Part shown: positions 33,953 to 42,413 of the stretch, piece after piece
How the letters are laid out: each line of letters begins with the position of its first letter
Numbering within the stretch: position 1 is the stretch's first letter
NCBI GenBank assembly: GCA_002493835.1
Contig: DLAA01000113.1
Span: forward strand, 8,504-72,503
Reading direction: 5' to 3'
DNA: 64,000 bases
From: Lachnospiraceae bacterium UBA7060
GTDB lineage: Bacteria > Bacillota > Clostridia > Lachnospirales > Lachnospiraceae
Program-made: the position numbers and the translations under genes
The notes under the pieces: model-generated
Told to the model about the DNA's origin: nothing
Databases searched by the model: none
What the model saw: only the letters and a program-made list of their open reading frames with translations

Positions 33953-35542
33953 TTAGTCGATCTGGTCAATCTGTGTGACGGCTTCTTCCTTTATTTCTTC
34001 GTGATAAGCCTTCTCAGTGTTGACATTCCAGATATTATCCTTGGAGGAGATGCCGTTTATAATATTTTTGACAGTCTCAAAGGAGGTCATCATGGAGTGG
34101 TCAATATTGTTGTAGCGGTGCTGACCGTTTCGCCCCACACAGTAGAGATTTTCGATGGATTTTAGGTATTCTGTCAGTTGATCCATATCCTGGTAGGTGT
34201 CAAAATAGGCGGGATAGGCTTTTTTCACCCGCTCTACATGGGAGTCCATCACATCGGAAGCTTTGTCGATTAACCCCATGCTCACAATCTCATCCACCGC
34301 AAAGCGGGTGAAATCTTCATCAGACATGGTCCAGTACTTATCTCCTTCAAAGACAAAATATTCCAGACCGATCCAAACGGTATGCTCCAGATCCCGCACC
34401 ATATAGGGCGACCAGTTGTTGTAAATCTGGAAGCGTCCCAGGCGGACGCTCTTGTCGTGCACATACACCCAGCAGTCCGGTACGATATTGCTGATGGTTT
34501 TTAATTTTGTCTTATTTTTTAGATTCAATTTTGGCAGCAGCAGTCCCACAGTCATATAGTCGCGGTAGGGAAGTCCTGCTGCAATGGCGACCATTTTTTC
34601 CGGCACATCGTTTAAACCTGCCACCAGATCTTTCACTGGCATGGAGGAGATAAAAATATCCCCCTCCTCAGTCACCCTGCCGTCCGGTGTTTCATAGGTG
34701 ATGGCGGTGATGCGGTTATTTTCGTCCTTGCGAAGGCCGACTGCCTTACTGTTACAGAGAATTTTTCCACCCATCTGTCGGATTCTGTCTGCGGTCACCT
34801 CCCAGAGCTGGCCGGGACCCAGCTTCGGATAGCTGAATTCCTCGATGAGAGAAGTTTCCACTTCGCGGTTTTTATTGCCGGGAAGCATTTTCGAGAAAAT
34901 ATCTTTCAAAATGGCGGTGATAGATAAGCCCTTCACCCGCTGGGCGCCCCAGTCGGGAGCGATATCGGAGGGGTGTCTCCCCCAGAGATTCTCCGTATAG
35001 TTTTCAAAGAACATGGAGTAAAGCTTTTTGCCAAATCGATTTACGTAAAAATCTTCGAGGGAATTTTCGGGCCGCTTATGGATCATAGCGGCGAGGTAGC
35101 TGAATCCAACCTGCAGGGTAGTCAAAAAGCCCATGTTGATAAAGGTCTCCGGCTTTAAGGAGATCGGATAATCGAAAAATTTCCGGTTGAAGTAGATGCG
35201 CGATACGCGGTTTCTGCGCAGCATCACCTGATCTTCCTTTTCCGGGTCAGGGCCGCCGGGGGAGAGGGGCATGGTGCGCTTTAACACGATGTCGTCATAG
35301 GTGGGCGCTCCCTGAATGGGCAGCATATGCTCCCACCAGGCGTTCACCTCCGGCACTTTGGAGAAAAAGCGGTGTCCGCCCATATCCATGCGGTTCCCTT
35401 TATAGTTGACGGTCTTGGAGATGCCGCCCATGGCCTCCGATTCTTCCAATACAGTAATCTCGTATTCCTTGCTCTGTCTGAGCAGTTCGTAAGCGGCGGT
35501 GAGCCCTGCCGGCCCCGCGCCGATCACATAAACTTTTTTCAT
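33953..35542 (-). CDS. NAD(P)/FAD-dependent oxidoreductase (amine-oxidase/protoporphyrinogen-oxidase fold)
   Basis: A 529-residue flavoprotein. The start at 35542 is preceded by GAGG six bases away and gives [20 protein letters not shown], the FAD-binding Rossmann motif (GAGPAG at residues 8-13). [19 protein letters not shown] and [19 protein letters not shown] are typical of the COG1232-like branch common in polysaccharide clusters; it is longer than true UDP-galactopyranose mutase (about 370-390 residues), which shares the fold. Its substrate is probably a sugar or lipid intermediate, but this is inference. It is transcribed alone against the flanking plus-strand operons. Confidence 0.82.
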   Translation of the reverse strand: MKKVYVIGAGPAGLTAAYELLRQSKEYEITVLEESEAMGGISKTVNYKGNRMDMGGHRFFSKVPEVNAWWEHMLPIQGAPTYDDIVLKRTMPLSPGGPDPEKEDQVMLRRNRVSRIYFNRKFFDYPISLKPETFINMGFLTTLQVGFSYLAAMIHKRPENSLEDFYVNRFGKKLYSMFFENYTENLWGRHPSDIAPDWGAQRVKGLSITAILKDIFSKMLPGNKNREVETSLIEEFSYPKLGPGQLWEVTADRIRQMGGKILCNSKAVGLRKDENNRITAITYETPDGRVTEEGDIFISSMPVKDLVAGLNDVPEKMVAIAAGLPYRDYMTVGLLLPKLNLKNKTKLKTISNIVPDCWVYVHDKSVRLGRFQIYNNWSPYMVRDLEHTVWIGLEYFVFEGDKYWTMSDEDFTRFAVDEIVSMGLIDKASDVMDSHVERVKKAYPAYFDTYQDMDQLTEYLKSIENLYCVGRNGQHRYNNIDHSMMTSFETVKNIINGISSKDNIWNVNTEKAYHEEIKEEAVTQIDQID

Positions 35543-35730
35543 GTAAAACCTCATTCCGGAGCAGACTGCTCCTTTTTCTATAGTCTATCCATAGATAGAA
35601 TTAGTTTAACATGTTTGGACGAGGATGTACACAAAAAAAGAGATAGACTGTTACCGGGGACAGCATAAGGCATAGCTGTCGCTGGACAGCCGTATACAGA
35701 AGATATTAGGGAAAGTTTTTTGGGGTTATA

Positions 35731-35759
35731 TGGAAAAAAGAAAGGGGGTATGCTATAGT
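35731..35759 (+). promoter_or_regulatory. Extended -10 promoter ahead of the DUF6077-like gene
   Basis: TGGAAA (35731-35736), a 17-base spacer ending in TGC, and TATAGT (35754-35759), an extended -10 element. The start point near 35766 gives a 40-base leader with AAAGAGG before the ATG at 35806. It is divergent from the oxidoreductase gene. The 263-base gap also holds a GACAGC/GCTGTC inverted repeat near 35660-35685. Confidence 0.5.
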
Positions 35760-35805
35760 ATTACTGAATATTATCTGAGAAAGAGGAAAAGAAAGAGGCA
35801 TATTC

Positions 35806-37011
35806 ATGGGTTTGTCCGTTATCAGTTTGATTTTCTGGCTTGTGGCCGTTCCCTTTTGTATCGGGATGATCCCGGCAAATTTTATACCGCCCGAAAGAAG
35901 AAGTCCGGGGTTTATTCTGCTCTCCGGGTATTTTGGCATGTGGGCGCTTTTCGAGCTGGCGGCGGTGCCTGCGGTTCTCTGGGTGGAGTATCATAATTTT
36001 AAAATTGCCTCCGCTGCGTTTACGGTGCTTTCCCTTCTGGGTGCCATGACGGGCGTTGGGCTGCTGTACCGGAATAATAAGGCAGGCAAACCGTTTTTTG
36101 TGCGTGCAAAAGAAAACGGGAGCATGAAAAATGACAATTGTGTCATAAAAGGACGCAGTCTGAAAACATGCGCACTGTCCTGCACGGGAAAGCTGTTCAC
36201 GGCTGTGGGGATCGAGTGGCTGCTTTTTTTTGTTTTGCTGGGATTTCAGCTTTACAAAGCGGTGGCCTTTTCTTCCTTTGACGGGGATGATGCCTACTAT
36301 GTGGTGGAGTCGCTGATTGCCCAGGAGGCGGATGTGATGTACCGGATTCTGCCTCTCAAAGGCGGATCCACAGGGCTCGACGTGCGGCATGCGATGGCGG
36401 TTTTTCCCATGTGGGTTGCTTTCGTATCGGTAAGGGCCAGGATGCATGCAACCATTGTGTCACATGTGGTGATGCCGCTTGTGTTGATTCCGCTGACTTA
36501 TCTTCTTTACTATGAGATTGGGCGGCGGCTGTTTGACCGAGGAGGAACGGCTCATCCGGGAAAGGAAGCGTTATCAGAAAGCCGGCTTCACAGAGAAAAA
36601 CTTCCGGTTTTTATGATTATCATGGCGTTTTTTCAAATTTTTGGGAATGTGTCTATCTATACGAATGAAACGTTTTTCCTGACCCGCACCTGGCAGGGAA
36701 AAGCGGTGGCCGGCTCTCTGGTGATTCCAGCCATGATTTGGACGTTTCTGCAAATTTATGACAGGAGTGTCGAAAACAAACAGACGGATGCGGGGGTGTG
36801 GATTCTTTTGGTCTGTATTAATATGACAGCGGGTGTATGCAGCTCTATTGCCGTGTTTTTAGTCTGCATTTTGGCTGCGCTTACAACTTTTTGCCTGGCT
36901 GTGGTGAGCCGGGACTGGAAGCTTCTCTTGAAAGTGGGAGCAGCCTGCATTCCGAATGTGGTTTATATGGCAATTTACGTTTTTATGGCGTACAGCTATT
37001 TATTGCAATAA
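35806..37011 (+). CDS. DUF6077-like polytopic membrane protein
   Basis: A 401-residue membrane protein with about nine hydrophobic segments. SSFDGDDAYYVVESLIAQE near residue 165, then STGLDVRHAMAVFPMWVAF and FLTRTWQGKAVAGSLVIPA match DUF6077 as I recall it, with an Asp-Asp in the first major outer loop as in GT-C enzymes. It ends abruptly after a membrane segment (MAYSYLLQ). Only 46 bases on, the next gene begins with a natural-looking N-terminus in another frame. Some DUF6077 proteins may be longer, so a split gene is possible. Role inferred: glycan modification. Confidence 0.72.
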   Translation: MGLSVISLIFWLVAVPFCIGMIPANFIPPERRSPGFILLSGYFGMWALFELAAVPAVLWVEYHNFKIASAAFTVLSLLGAMTGVGLLYRNNKAGKPFFVRAKENGSMKNDNCVIKGRSLKTCALSCTGKLFTAVGIEWLLFFVLLGFQLYKAVAFSSFDGDDAYYVVESLIAQEADVMYRILPLKGGSTGLDVRHAMAVFPMWVAFVSVRARMHATIVSHVVMPLVLIPLTYLLYYEIGRRLFDRGGTAHPGKEALSESRLHREKLPVFMIIMAFFQIFGNVSIYTNETFFLTRTWQGKAVAGSLVIPAMIWTFLQIYDRSVENKQTDAGVWILLVCINMTAGVCSSIAVFLVCILAALTTFCLAVVSRDWKLLLKVGAACIPNVVYMAIYVFMAYSYLLQ

Positions 37012-37057
37012 AAAAGTATAAAAGAACGAAGAATAAAAGTACGGGGAAGAGAAATAT

Positions 37058-37819
37058 ATGTGGGGTATTTTTCTAGAAAGTGTTGTTATCTTTAAAAATT
37101 ATATGGGTTATCATGAGAATCATTTTCTGGTGGGAATTTATCTGTTTGCTCTTCTTTACCTGTGGCTTGTGGAGAGGGACAAGCGAAGACGGGCTGTTTT
37201 TGTCTATGCGCCGACGTTGATTTTACTTGTATTTTTCTGCCCGCTGTTTCGCAAGGTGTTTGTACGGATTATGGAGGATTCTGAAACTTACTACAGGCTG
37301 CTATGGCTTTTGCAGATGAGTATTGTCAGTGCTTACGGGCTGATTAAACTGATGGGGAGGCACATGCGGATCGGACTTTTGGCGGCCTGTCTCATGGTCG
37401 TGGCCTGCGGGGATTATGTCTATGACAGCGAGCATATTTCCCGAGCGGAAAATGCCTGGCATCTGCCTCAGGAAGCAGTGGATATTGTGGATATGATCAA
37501 ACCGGAGGAGGGACGTATTACCGTGCTGGTTCCTGCGGATTTGATTTACTATATCAGACAGTACAGCACGGACATCGAACTGCCGTATGGCCGGGAGATG
37601 TTGGTTTCCCGCTGGGATTACTATAATGCTATGTATGAGGCCATGGAGGCGGCGGAGGTGATTGATACCCCGCTTTTTGTGGAGCTGACCAGAGAATATC
37701 CCTGCGCATATGTGGTTTTGAAGGAGGATCGTAAGATCAAGGAGCCGCTGACGGACTATGGCTTTTCTGTGTACGGACAGGTGGGAGAGTTCGTGATTTA
37801 CAAGGATATGACACTGTAG
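37058..37819 (+). CDS. Small membrane protein with C-terminal soluble domain
   Basis: A 253-residue protein starting MWGIFLESVVIFKNYMGY after a GGGGAAGAG Shine-Dalgarno. Four hydrophobic segments (about residues 22-125) precede a soluble domain of about 115 residues with WHLPQEAVDIVDMIK and ITVLVPADLIYYIRQYS. The same kind of tail ends several GT-C-like proteins here. It may be a partner of, or the detached second half of, the DUF6077-like protein just upstream; a stop codon in its own frame at 37034 and the good Shine-Dalgarno favour a separate gene. The function is unknown. Confidence 0.65.
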   Translation: MWGIFLESVVIFKNYMGYHENHFLVGIYLFALLYLWLVERDKRRRAVFVYAPTLILLVFFCPLFRKVFVRIMEDSETYYRLLWLLQMSIVSAYGLIKLMGRHMRIGLLAACLMVVACGDYVYDSEHISRAENAWHLPQEAVDIVDMIKPEEGRITVLVPADLIYYIRQYSTDIELPYGREMLVSRWDYYNAMYEAMEAAEVIDTPLFVELTREYPCAYVVLKEDRKIKEPLTDYGFSVYGQVGEFVIYKDMTL

Positions 37820-37843
37820 AACAGGGAAGAGGAGAAATAGCCA

Positions 37844-39439
37844 ATGCTGTTTAATTCGTACATTTTTGTATTCGTCTTTTTTCCTATATGTCTAATTGGC
37901 TATTATGGATTATTGCACTGCAAAAAGCCGGGGGCGGCCAGGGTTTTTCTGACGACCATGTCTTTTTGGTTTTACGGGTATTTTAATCTGTCCTATCTGC
38001 TGATTATGGTGTGCAGTATAGCGGGGAATTTCCTGTTCCATAGGCTGTTATCCAGGGATGCACCGGGCAATGCAAGCGGCAAAGAAGGCCCGAAAAATTC
38101 TGCAGAGTGGCGCCGGGCGGTTATGGTTTTTGCGGTAGCGCTTAATCTTGGTGTATTATTCTGGTTTAAATATTTCGACTTTTTTTTGGAAACTGTGAAC
38201 GGGGTACTGGGAACCTCCTTTGTCCTGCGGGGGATTTTGCTGCCTTTGGGAATCAGTTTTTTCACATTTCAGCAGATTTCTTTTATCGTGGACACTTACC
38301 GCGGCGAGGTGAAGAACTGTCCGCTTAATGAGTATGCGCTGTTTGTATCTTTCTTTCCTCAGCTTATCGCCGGGCCCATTGTCAATCACAGCGAGATGCT
38401 GCCACAGTTTGAGAAAATGGGAGAGGAGAAGCCTGATTGGGAAAGTATAGCGGGCGGCTTTGCCCTTTTTGTGATGGGACTTGCGAAAAAAGTGCTTTTG
38501 GCGGATACGTTTGGCGCAGGGGTGGATTATGGCTATACCAACTTGGCTGTTCTCGGGCGTGCGGATGCCTGTCTGGTGATTTTGTTCTACTCGCTGCAGC
38601 TTTATTTTGATTTTAGCGGCTACTGTGATATGGCGGTGGGAATCGGCAGGATGCTTGGTATTGAGATACCTGTCAATTTTAATTCTCCTTACAAGGCAGT
38701 GAACATAGTGGATTTCTGGAAGCGTTGGCACATTACTCTGAACCGTTTCTTTACAAAGTATATATATATTCCTCTTGGCGGCAGCCGCAGGGGGGATGGG
38801 CGGATGTATCTGAATTTTCTCATTGTTTTTTTCTTAAGCGGTCTCTGGCATGGAGCCGGTTTTCATTTCATTGTCTGGGGGATGCTTCATGGTGTGCTGT
38901 ATGTGGTCACGAGGTTCTGGCAGAAGCATATGCAGAGTAAAAATGACATACATGTCATTGATGGCGGATATGGCGGGGGCGGTGTGACCCAGAAAGATAT
39001 GGGTGAGAAGAGGCGGCCGCTTGGGAGGAAGCACAAAATCATGACACTGTTGTCACAAACGCTGCTGTTCCTCTACGTCAGCATAGCCTGGGTGTATTTC
39101 CGGGCAGAAAATATCGCGCAGGCAAATCAATTGCTGTTGACAGCCTGCAGGGGAAAACTGCAAAAGTTGTCCTTCGATTTGGCGGAGTGCTTCCGGCTGG
39201 ATGAATTTTGGTATGTGATCAAGGTGCTGCATTTGGATAATCAGCCCTGGAGCCGCTATGTTCTGATGTTTGTGATTTTGGCGGCAGGTCTTTATCTCGC
39301 CATGGCGGGCCGGAATGCGGTGCAGCGGACGGCGCGGTTAAAATACAGTCCGATGTCGTCGGCGGTGTTTGCGGTACTTATGATCTGGTGTGTGCTCAGC
39401 TTTTCGGGGGTAAGTACCTTTTTATATTTTAATTTTTGA
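37844..39439 (+). CDS. MBOAT-family O-acyltransferase
   Basis: A 531-residue AlgI/DltB-type membrane protein starting MLFNSYIFVFVFFPICLIGYY. Marks include LPLGISFFTFQQISFIVDTY, FFPQLIAGPIVNHSEMLPQ, YFDFSGYCDMAVGIGRMLG, VDFWKRWHITLNRFF and the active-site histidine in GLWHGAGFHFIVWGMLHG. It is the third MBOAT of the window. Its SGNH partner follows 92 bases downstream, and a conserved FYFNF-like tail ends both this protein and the minus-strand MBOAT. It should transfer an acyl group to a glycan outside the membrane. Confidence 0.94.
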   Translation: MLFNSYIFVFVFFPICLIGYYGLLHCKKPGAARVFLTTMSFWFYGYFNLSYLLIMVCSIAGNFLFHRLLSRDAPGNASGKEGPKNSAEWRRAVMVFAVALNLGVLFWFKYFDFFLETVNGVLGTSFVLRGILLPLGISFFTFQQISFIVDTYRGEVKNCPLNEYALFVSFFPQLIAGPIVNHSEMLPQFEKMGEEKPDWESIAGGFALFVMGLAKKVLLADTFGAGVDYGYTNLAVLGRADACLVILFYSLQLYFDFSGYCDMAVGIGRMLGIEIPVNFNSPYKAVNIVDFWKRWHITLNRFFTKYIYIPLGGSRRGDGRMYLNFLIVFFLSGLWHGAGFHFIVWGMLHGVLYVVTRFWQKHMQSKNDIHVIDGGYGGGGVTQKDMGEKRRPLGRKHKIMTLLSQTLLFLYVSIAWVYFRAENIAQANQLLLTACRGKLQKLSFDLAECFRLDEFWYVIKVLHLDNQPWSRYVLMFVILAAGLYLAMAGRNAVQRTARLKYSPMSSAVFAVLMIWCVLSFSGVSTFLYFNF

Positions 39440-39531
39440 TTTTTACTTAAAAATGACAAATATGTCATGTAGAATTTGAATGAGAGAAGCAAAAAGATGA
39501 TATGGCAGCAGGAAAGGGAGAGGAATACGCG

Positions 39532-40587
39532 ATGGGTAATTGCAGAAGATGGATTTTGTCTACGGGATTCGTAAGCTTGGCAGGGCTTCTTCTGGCGGCG
39601 GCGCTGGTGGTCTGGATTGATCCTTTTTTCCAGTATCATGCGCCGCTTAAAAAATTTCCCTATCTGGTGGACAACCAGCTTACTCAGAATCCTGGTATGG
39701 CGAAGCATCTGGACTATGACAGTGTGGTTCTCGGTTCTTCCATGACGGTGAATTTTAATACGAACTGGTTTGGTGAGCTGATGGATCTGCGTACAGTCAA
39801 GCTCAATTACAGCGGTGCTTACCCGAAGGACCAGGCAAATATCATGGATATTATTTTCGAAAGCGGCCATGAAGTGAAGTCGGTTTTTCTTGGTGTCGAC
39901 GTGATGACCTACACCGGAGGCGTGAATGAGACGAAGTATCCCATCCCGGAATACCTTTACGATGATAATTATCTAAATGATGTGCAGTATCTTTTGAATA
40001 AAGATGTGCTGTTGAATTATGTGCTTCGTCCGCTTGCCGACCCCGACAAGACGGATCTGGCGACGGTCTATCAGAGCTGGTGGACAGACGAGTATTATAA
40101 TATCCAATGGGTGATGCACAATTATTCGCCTCCTGAGCCGTCAGCGCAGGAGGAGTCTGCAGACGCCTATATTGAGAGTACGGACAAAAATCTGCGGGCG
40201 AATCTATGTCCGTATATTGAACAAAATCCGGACACGACGTTTTATATTTTTTTCCCGCCCTACAGTATTCTCTACTGGAATGATGTGCTTGTAGAGAATC
40301 ACTTGGAGGCCACGATTGCAGAGTACCGTCATATTGTGAAGACGCTGCTTGCTTACGACAATGTGCGGGTGTTCTACTTTCCGGATTTGGAGAATATTGT
40401 GACGGATTTGAATAACTATGCGGACTATACTCATTATCACAGGGATATCAACCGCTATATGACCGAGTGCTTTGCGGATGGGAACTGTGAAGTGGTAAAT
40501 ATGGAGGAGATGGATCAGGCGCTGGAAAAGACGAGAGATATGATAGAAAGGTTTGATTTTGAGACATTGTTTTCCAAGGAATACTAA
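39532..40587 (+). CDS. DltD/AlgX-like SGNH protein, MBOAT partner
   Basis: A 351-residue protein. ATG 39532 is chosen because GGGAGAGGA lies 6-14 bases before it; the frame is open ten codons further. An N-terminal anchor (about residues 8-28) is followed by an SGNH domain: nucleophile block VVLGSSMTVNFN, Asp-His block DYTHYHRDINRYM. The large inserted middle region (ESGHEVKSVFLGVDVMTY) resembles the other MBOAT-linked SGNH protein at 10121. It completes an MBOAT/SGNH acylation pair with the gene just upstream and ends at a strong hairpin. Confidence 0.85.
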   Translation: MGNCRRWILSTGFVSLAGLLLAAALVVWIDPFFQYHAPLKKFPYLVDNQLTQNPGMAKHLDYDSVVLGSSMTVNFNTNWFGELMDLRTVKLNYSGAYPKDQANIMDIIFESGHEVKSVFLGVDVMTYTGGVNETKYPIPEYLYDDNYLNDVQYLLNKDVLLNYVLRPLADPDKTDLATVYQSWWTDEYYNIQWVMHNYSPPEPSAQEESADAYIESTDKNLRANLCPYIEQNPDTTFYIFFPPYSILYWNDVLVENHLEATIAEYRHIVKTLLAYDNVRVFYFPDLENIVTDLNNYADYTHYHRDINRYMTECFADGNCEVVNMEEMDQALEKTRDMIERFDFETLFSKEY

Positions 40588-40589
40588 AA

Positions 40590-40613
40590 AATCGAGCGCC
40601 TGAGCGCTCGATT
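40590..40613. terminator. Bidirectional hairpin between convergent SGNH genes
   Basis: AATCGAGCGC and GCGCTCGATT form a perfect ten-pair stem with a CTGA loop. On the minus strand it is followed by TTTTTAGT, a proper intrinsic terminator for the gene at 40612-41589, whose stop lies at its edge. On the plus strand the U-tract is weaker, but it can also end the MBOAT-SGNH transcript. Confidence 0.8.
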
Positions 40614-41589
40614 ACTTAGCGGAAAGTTCCGGGAAGAGGCAGTCTGCAAATCTCTGAGCCAGAAGTTCCCTTCCCGCATCGTTAAAGTGGATGTAATCCG
40701 TCATGTATTCGAGATAATTATCTTCGTTGACGGAGCCGTAAAAATTATCGATGAAGGATACGCCCACATCCATGGTGGCATCCAGTTCCTTCTGCAGATA
40801 GTGGCTTAAGGTGCCGTGGCCTAAATTTGCCCTGTCACCATTCTGGAAGTTGCCATTTTCATCGATGCTGTGGCAGAAGGTGTGGGACATCACAACGATG
40901 CGGATATGGGGGTAAGCTTCCTGGATCGCCCGCACGCCGGAACGCAGTGCACCTGTGTACGTGACCTCATCGTAGGGGGCGTTGGGATCGTCGCAGGGGC
41001 GTTTGTTGATATAGTCGCTGCCGTCATACATGATACAAATCATATCCACGGTGTTCATATCGAGTTCGGAAAGCATTTGTGTGGTTTTTGCAAAGTTTTC
41101 GTCATAGCTGTAAGTGGCAGCTGTCTTCATCAAGTCGAAATCCCCGCTGGCAAGGCTTTTTGCCACGTAGGAGAAGGAGAAAGCATCCAGAATGTAGCCA
41201 TCGTTGTAGTAGGAAAACTGTGTGGCCATGGTGGTCCCTGTGAAGGAGCCGTTGTATACCGTGGCGCCGGTTTTTCGTGCGATCTGTTCCGCAAGGCCGT
41301 TTTCACCCCGCTCGAGGGAGAAGGGGTCGTCGCCAAGACAAAGGATGGTGGTTATGCCGTCATCTGCAAAGCCCTCCCGCTTATCCGGGGAGAGGGGAAT
41401 TAGATTGTCCATAACCTCTATATCGAAGTCTGTAGTCTGGTAGTTCGGGTCGTAATCGGAGGGAGTCCCCTTATTCCATCGATAAAGACGGTAGGCGGAG
41501 AAACCGATAACCAGCACAATGGCGGCCAGTAGGATGATATGGATGTTTATAGGAACCCCTTTTGTATTTTTTTTCTGCTTTTCTTCCAT
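40612..41589 (-). CDS. SGNH-like protein lacking the usual serine
   Basis: A 325-residue protein with a cytoplasmic basic start (MEEKQKKNTKG), one hydrophobic anchor (about residues 14-33) and an SGNH-like domain. Where active members have GDS, this one reads LCLGDDPFSLERGENG, so the nucleophilic serine is replaced by aspartate. The block with the Asp-His pair is kept (DYIHFNDAGREL) and the oxyanion Asn block reads MYDGSDY instead of GxND. It may be a non-catalytic glycan-binding relative or use a different residue. The frame is open to 41643, but the ATG at 41589 with an upstream AGGA fits better. Confidence 0.78.
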   Translation of the reverse strand: MEEKQKKNTKGVPINIHIILLAAIVLVIGFSAYRLYRWNKGTPSDYDPNYQTTDFDIEVMDNLIPLSPDKREGFADDGITTILCLGDDPFSLERGENGLAEQIARKTGATVYNGSFTGTTMATQFSYYNDGYILDAFSFSYVAKSLASGDFDLMKTAATYSYDENFAKTTQMLSELDMNTVDMICIMYDGSDYINKRPCDDPNAPYDEVTYTGALRSGVRAIQEAYPHIRIVVMSHTFCHSIDENGNFQNGDRANLGHGTLSHYLQKELDATMDVGVSFIDNFYGSVNEDNYLEYMTDYIHFNDAGRELLAQRFADCLFPELSAK

Positions 41590-41701
41590 AGAGTGTGATT
41601 CCTGCCCTTTCTTGAAATTCTTGCTGCAGTGTTTTGGTTTCATCCCTGCACTGTAGATATTTTAATTCATTCTACTATGATTTTATCCAAAAATCTACAG
41701 A

Positions 41702-41745
41702 AAAAAGAGTGCCGGCCGGAATTTGTAAATTTCCGATCAACACTC
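41702..41745 (-). terminator. Intrinsic terminator of the zinc-ribbon gene
   Basis: On the minus strand the arms GAGTG and CACTC, with largely complementary G/U-rich inner sequence and a GGAA/TTCC inner pair, form a hairpin (41745-41707) that is followed by six or more U residues. It lies just past the stop at 41763. Confidence 0.65.
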
Positions 41746-41762
41746 CCTTCCTGTCATTCGCA

Positions 41763-42086
41763 TTACACGAGTGATACGGCGCCTGCCAATGGAGTTCCCT
41801 CTGGTGTGACATAAGTGCGGATCACAGGCGGCGCTATCTGCAGTTGCAGCTCTTTGTACCATTTGCTGTACTTGTACATACGGTATGTAGTACTCAGCCG
41901 TTTAAGCTGCTCGTCATCGGCACAGCAGGTGTTAAAGGATACCCTCTGCGTCTCGTCCATGGAAACATAGTCCAGATAGCTAATTTTCAGCTCCGTGATC
42001 ATTCCCTGACATTTAGGACAGAACTGCTTATGCCCGTTCAGCATATGAACCCGCTGGCAACGCTTACAGTAGTGCATGTACATCAT
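41763..42086 (-). CDS. Small zinc-ribbon protein, unknown function
   Basis: A 107-residue protein. Start 42086 follows GGGGA eight bases away. Two CxxC pairs, CKRCQRVHMLNGHKQFCPKC (residues 7-26), form a classical zinc ribbon; the rest is helical with a third cysteine pair (TCC) near residue 55. There is no signal peptide or membrane segment. I do not recognise a named family. It has its own promoter and terminator, so it is a monocistronic gene and may be unrelated to the glycan genes; a nucleic-acid-binding or protein-binding role is possible. Confidence 0.75.
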   Translation of the reverse strand: MMYMHYCKRCQRVHMLNGHKQFCPKCQGMITELKISYLDYVSMDETQRVSFNTCCADDEQLKRLSTTYRMYKYSKWYKELQLQIAPPVIRTYVTPEGTPLAGAVSLV

Positions 42087-42141
42087 GAAAAATTCCCCTT
42101 TTCCCATAAAGCTCTGTAAGTTGTTTGCTTGTTACTCTTAT

Positions 42142-42170
42142 ATTGTGTCAGCTGCGATAGTTAAAGTCAA
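42142..42170 (-). promoter_or_regulatory. Promoter of the zinc-ribbon gene
   Basis: On the minus strand: TTGACT (42170-42165), a 17-base spacer and CACAAT (42147-42142). The start point near 42135 gives a leader of about 50 bases. Confidence 0.5.
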
Positions 42171-42298
42171 GCGTATACAGAAGGAAAATTCCTGTAAAAT
42201 ATCGCGTAATTACCGCGCATCGATCGCGCAAATGCCGAAAATATCACATTTTCTGCTAATTTACATAACATAGGAATATTTTGATGGACATAAAACTC

Positions 42299-42327
42299 TT
42301 GAAGACGAGTTGGTTTTGTGATATGAT
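42299..42327 (+). promoter_or_regulatory. Promoter of the acidic-repeat GH25 gene and possibly the rfb operon
   Basis: TTGAAG (42299-42304), a 17-base spacer ending TGA, and TATGAT (42322-42327): an extended -10 promoter with good spacing. The start point near 42334 gives an 80-base leader. It is the most convincing promoter for the block that follows. Confidence 0.7.
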
Positions 42328-42413
42328 ATCAAAGAATTTTTTGAAGCGAGGTTTACATAAAGATTGAGATTTACTGCGCAGCAGACAGACACATGATTGG
42401 GATGGGAGCATTT

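Larger units (their letters stand above)
42087..42413. other. 327-base intergenic region with divergent promoters
   Basis: The gap between the zinc-ribbon gene and the acidic-repeat GH25 gene holds one promoter in each direction (42142-42170 minus, 42299-42327 plus). Between them, near 42200-42232, lies a CG-rich patch with overlapping CGCG, CGCGC and ATCGATCG palindromic words. No reading frame with a Shine-Dalgarno was found. Confidence 0.6.

Noticed and set aside
33953..35542. UDP-galactopyranose mutase (glf)
   Set aside because: The protein shares the FAD fold but is about 140 residues longer than Glf and its conserved segments fit the COG1232-like oxidoreductases better.
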